Source: Mycobacterium sp. D16R12 (lineage in GTDB: Bacteria > Actinomycetota > Actinomycetes > Mycobacteriales > Mycobacteriaceae). From it: a stretch of DNA of 64,000 nt. The stretch lies in contig NZ_MAFC01000017.1 of the NCBI RefSeq assembly GCF_002013465.1, positions 62,001-126,000 of the forward strand, given 5' to 3'. Positions 61,605 to 64,000 of the stretch are shown here, piece after piece; positions within the stretch are counted from its first letter, which is position 1, and every line of letters starts with the position of its first letter. A program made the translations under genes and the position numbers. Under the pieces are notes generated by a model. It searched no databases, was not told the origin of the DNA, and saw only the letters and a program-made list of their open reading frames with translations.

Positions 61605-62731
61605 TACTTCTGCCCCATCGCCGCGAGTCCGTCCAGCACATAGGTCAGTCCGAAGTCCGGCCCATAATCCTGCAAGGTTCCTGTACCGCAACCCAATTGG
61701 CGCAGGCCCATCATGTTGCAGATTTCCTTGTCCATCTGGCTTTCGAAGAGCAATCGATCCGTCATGAACCGGACGCGCAGCCGCTTGTTGTCCTGGTCAA
61801 CGACGTTGTACATGTTGTCCCACGCCAGCGGTTGGACGTCGATCCACTCGGAGATCTCACGTTTGTTGTCGACCACTGCCTTCAGGGCGGTGTTGGAGTT
61901 GAGAATCGTTTGTTTGAGATGACCGCGATTGGCCTCGACGACGTCGCCGGCTTGCCTGACCAGATCGTTGAACCTGCGCCCGGTGCTCCCGGTGCCCAAC
62001 GACTCGTCATCGAGAATCTGGCTCAGTTGACGGACAGTGGAGGCAAATTCACGTAGCTTGCTGTCATTGGCTGCCGCCGCGTCGAACAGAGAGCTCACAT
62101 TCTTGATAATGGTGCTCATCTGCTCGCGGGTAGTCACGCCGCCCTCAGAGCTCAGCCGCAGCGCCTTGGACAGCTCGCCGAGTCCGGACTTGATCTTCTC
62201 TCCGTTACCATCGGCGACTCCGGCGGCAGAGTTGACGATGTCAGCCACCGGGCCCTGCCCCTTGCTATCTCCCTTGAGGGACAAGGAAAGCCGATCCAAC
62301 ATGCCTAGCACCCGATCGAATTCCACCGGGGTCTTGGTGTGGTTCAGCCCAATGGTGTCACCGTCGTTCAACACAGGGCCACCGCGGTAGGGCGGAGACA
62401 GCTCGACTTGACGGTCGGTCAGGATCGACGTCGACAAGGTGACGGCCTGCACGTCCGCGGGCACTTTCACATTCTTATCCACAGTGAACTGCACTTCGAC
62501 ATACCCCGACTGAGGAGTGATCTTGGTGATCTTTCCGACCGGCATGCCGAGAACTGCAACCACATTGGACTCGTACAGCCCGGAGGCACTGTCAAACTGA
62601 GCGGTCAGCGTGATGTGATCCAACTGCGACTTGACGTAATACGCACCCGCGCCGATGACGGACACGGCCAGCACAGCCACTGTGCCGATCACGGCTATCA
62701 GCCGATTTCTTCCGTCGTCTTTGGTGATCAT
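61604..62731 (-). CDS. Mce-family protein D
   Basis: 375 residues from ATG 62731. One N-terminal helix (about 12-33), the MCE domain with SASGLYESNVVAVLGMPVGKI and a long helical region. Ends near a Cys-containing C-terminus (CNMMGLRQLGCGTG). Four-base overlap with the C gene upstream; the order C-D-E-F is standard for mce operons. Confidence 0.92.
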   Translation of the reverse strand: MITKDDGRNRLIAVIGTVAVLAVSVIGAGAYYVKSQLDHITLTAQFDSASGLYESNVVAVLGMPVGKITKITPQSGYVEVQFTVDKNVKVPADVQAVTLSTSILTDRQVELSPPYRGGPVLNDGDTIGLNHTKTPVEFDRVLGMLDRLSLSLKGDSKGQGPVADIVNSAAGVADGNGEKIKSGLGELSKALRLSSEGGVTTREQMSTIIKNVSSLFDAAAANDSKLREFASTVRQLSQILDDESLGTGSTGRRFNDLVRQAGDVVEANRGHLKQTILNSNTALKAVVDNKREISEWIDVQPLAWDNMYNVVDQDNKRLRVRFMTDRLLFESQMDKEICNMMGLRQLGCGTGTLQDYGPDFGLTYVLDGLAAMGQK

Positions 62732-63774
62732 TTGCAGTCCTTGAAGTACGGGATCATTCCGAATTGCTTGGCACGGCCACTGATCGCGCACATCCACGAG
62801 TCGACCAGCAGACCGTTCGTCAGGTTGATATCGATGGCGTTACCGGTGCCCGTCGAGTTGGCGATGCCGCGTATCAAGACCGGGGCAATCGGGTAAAGGC
62901 TGCGAAGCAGGTCATCGTGTTTACCCAGCATGTCGGAGAGCTCGTGCGCCGTCTTGAGCATCTCGTCGAGCTGCGGCCGGTCCTTGATGACAACCTTGCT
63001 GAGCTGCTCGACCAGGTTGGTGAACGCCCGCAACATCTCATGGAAGGTGTTCCGGCGCGAGACGATTTCACCAAGAAGGTCTTGGCCCTGGTTGACCAGC
63101 ACCCCGATACCGGACTGCTGGCGGCGCAGCGTGTTGGTGACCTTTTCGGTGCTCTTGAGCAGGGTGCCGAGTTGGTCACGCCGCTCGGCGATCACCGAGG
63201 ACAGCGATTGAATGTTCGCCATCGCCTGCGGAACAATGTCGGGCAGGCCCTGCAGCTGCTTCCCGAGCACGCTCAGCGACCGCGCAACGTTGTCGAAATC
63301 AACCTGGTCGAAGGTGTCGGTCACTCCGGCCAGCGCGGCCTGAAGGTCGTAGGGAACCTCGGTATGTGCGAGGTCAATTGTCTTGTCGGGCACTGTTCCT
63401 GCGCCCCTGGGCCGCAGGTCCAGATACCGGGAGCCCAGGATGGTCGTTACCCGGATCGAGGCCTTCGTGTCCTTACCGAGCCTGATGTCGTCGCGGACGC
63501 TGAGCCCGGCCTCGACGTGATCGCCGACCAGCTTCATGCTCGTGATGTTCCCGACGGGGATGCCTGCCACGGCAATCGGCTGACCCGTACGCAGCGATGC
63601 GGCCTGCGTGAATTCGGCGGTATAGGTCGTATAGCCCAAGCCCACGGCCTTGACCAGCAGCATGCCGCCTACGAGGGCTCCGATCACCGCGATGGCGATG
63701 AACCCCAGCCAGGTCTTGTTATAGGTCTCGACCGGCCGATTCTTGATCCGCTGCCATCTGGATTGATCAGCCAT
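62728..63774 (-). CDS. Mce-family protein C
   Basis: 348 residues. Membrane helix about 22-44, MCE domain (AASLRTGQPIAVAGIPVGNI), helical needle region with coiled-coil character, and two Cys near the C-terminus (MCAIS and FKDCK) likely forming a disulfide. Starts eight bases inside the B gene. Confidence 0.92.
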   Translation of the reverse strand: MADQSRWQRIKNRPVETYNKTWLGFIAIAVIGALVGGMLLVKAVGLGYTTYTAEFTQAASLRTGQPIAVAGIPVGNITSMKLVGDHVEAGLSVRDDIRLGKDTKASIRVTTILGSRYLDLRPRGAGTVPDKTIDLAHTEVPYDLQAALAGVTDTFDQVDFDNVARSLSVLGKQLQGLPDIVPQAMANIQSLSSVIAERRDQLGTLLKSTEKVTNTLRRQQSGIGVLVNQGQDLLGEIVSRRNTFHEMLRAFTNLVEQLSKVVIKDRPQLDEMLKTAHELSDMLGKHDDLLRSLYPIAPVLIRGIANSTGTGNAIDINLTNGLLVDSWMCAISGRAKQFGMIPYFKDCK

Positions 63775-64000
63775 TGGCCATGTTCCTGCATCGTGGGGTG
63801 TGCTGGGCCACGTTTCCGGGCGTCGCGGCGTTGACGATGATCGGTATCACGTCGTTAAGTCCGGGGAAGAAGCCGGTGAGGTTCAGATCGCACATATAGA
63901 CGTTGATGAACGCGCCCTCGGAGTAGAAGCGCGACAGCCCCTTCAGCACGATCGGCAGGTTGTCCCCCAGGAACGCGTACTGCGGTTCGATGCTCACCAC
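63767..64000 (-). CDS. Mce-family protein B, C-terminal part (start outside window)
   Basis: 78 codons visible; the frame stays open to the window end at 64000, so the gene begins beyond it. The visible C-terminus (FINVYMCDLNLTGF and NVAQHTPRCRNM) is typical of MceB proteins and holds paired Cys. Followed with overlap by the C gene. The A gene and YrbE permease genes are expected further on. Confidence 0.85.
   Translation of the reverse strand: MVSIEPQYAFLGDNLPIVLKGLSRFYSEGAFINVYMCDLNLTGFFPGLNDVIPIIVNAATPGNVAQHTPRCRNMANG

Overview
The window is high-GC actinobacterial DNA from a rapidly growing mycobacterium, most likely the Mycobacteroides abscessus/chelonae group. I base this on gene order recalled from M. 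tuberculosis, not on a search. Read right to left, the core genes follow the M. tuberculosis interval Rv0206c to Rv0242c: mmpL3, Rv0207c-like, trmB, Rv0209-like, Rv0210-like, pckG, Rv0223c-like aldehyde dehydrogenase, Rv0224c-like methyltransferase, Rv0225-like glycosyltransferase, Rv0226c-like, Rv0227c-like, Rv0228-like acyltransferase, aftD, Rv0236A-like small protein, lpqI, an Rv0238-position TetR, htdX and fabG4. Segments absent from that order are inserted between these blocks. No tRNA, rRNA, IS element or CRISPR array was recognised.

Layout. 1-1.7 kb: fabG4 (partial) and htdX. 1.9-4.8 kb: a sulfate-binding protein paired with a SulP permease. 4.8-5.4 kb: TetR with a palindromic operator. 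5.6-12.2 kb: TerC-like protein, P450, metal-dependent hydrolase, MerR regulator, two DGPF/YCII proteins and a fatty acyl-AMP ligase. 12.6-16.4 kb: two tandem P450s and lpqI. 16.5-19.9 kb: alpha/beta hydrolase, ECF42-type sigma factor and two tandem LpqN-like lipoproteins. 19.9-23.5 kb: a lower-GC cassette with two WXG100-type proteins, a secreted toxin with a PD-(D/E)XK nuclease end, its presumed immunity protein and a YbaB-like protein. 23.6-26.7 kb: TfoX-like protein, Tat-exported sulfatase and a discoidin-like membrane protein. 26.9-37.7 kb: cell-envelope block (DUF2613, AftD, acyltransferase, DUF3068, polytopic membrane protein, glycosyltransferase, methyltransferase). 37.7-45.2 kb: a tightly coupled catabolic operon (phosphotransferase, AttH-like, aldehyde dehydrogenase), MHS transporter, 3-hydroxyisobutyrate dehydrogenase, CtaG-like protein and a small helical protein. 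45.3-48.5 kb: LLM oxidoreductase, pckG and a calcium-loop-like protein. 48.5-55.8 kb: GTPase-like pair, trmB, NYN protein and mmpL3. 55.9-59.1 kb: an immunity-like orphan, DUF2339 protein and TetR. 59.2-64 kb: an mce operon read on the minus strand (F, E lipoprotein, D, C, and B cut by the window end).

Two systems stand out. First, the ECF42 sigma gene and the DGPF gene pair 7-8 kb away have matching promoter-like elements (TGTCGA, exactly 17 bases, CGT), which suggests a split sigma-factor regulon. Second, the cassette at 20.3-23.5 kb has the architecture of a type VII-secreted polymorphic nuclease toxin with overlapping immunity gene; no ESX machinery lies in the window, so export would rely on a system encoded elsewhere. 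Envelope biogenesis is the main theme of the rest: MmpL3 exports trehalose monomycolate, AftD extends arabinan, and the mce proteins form a lipid-import complex.
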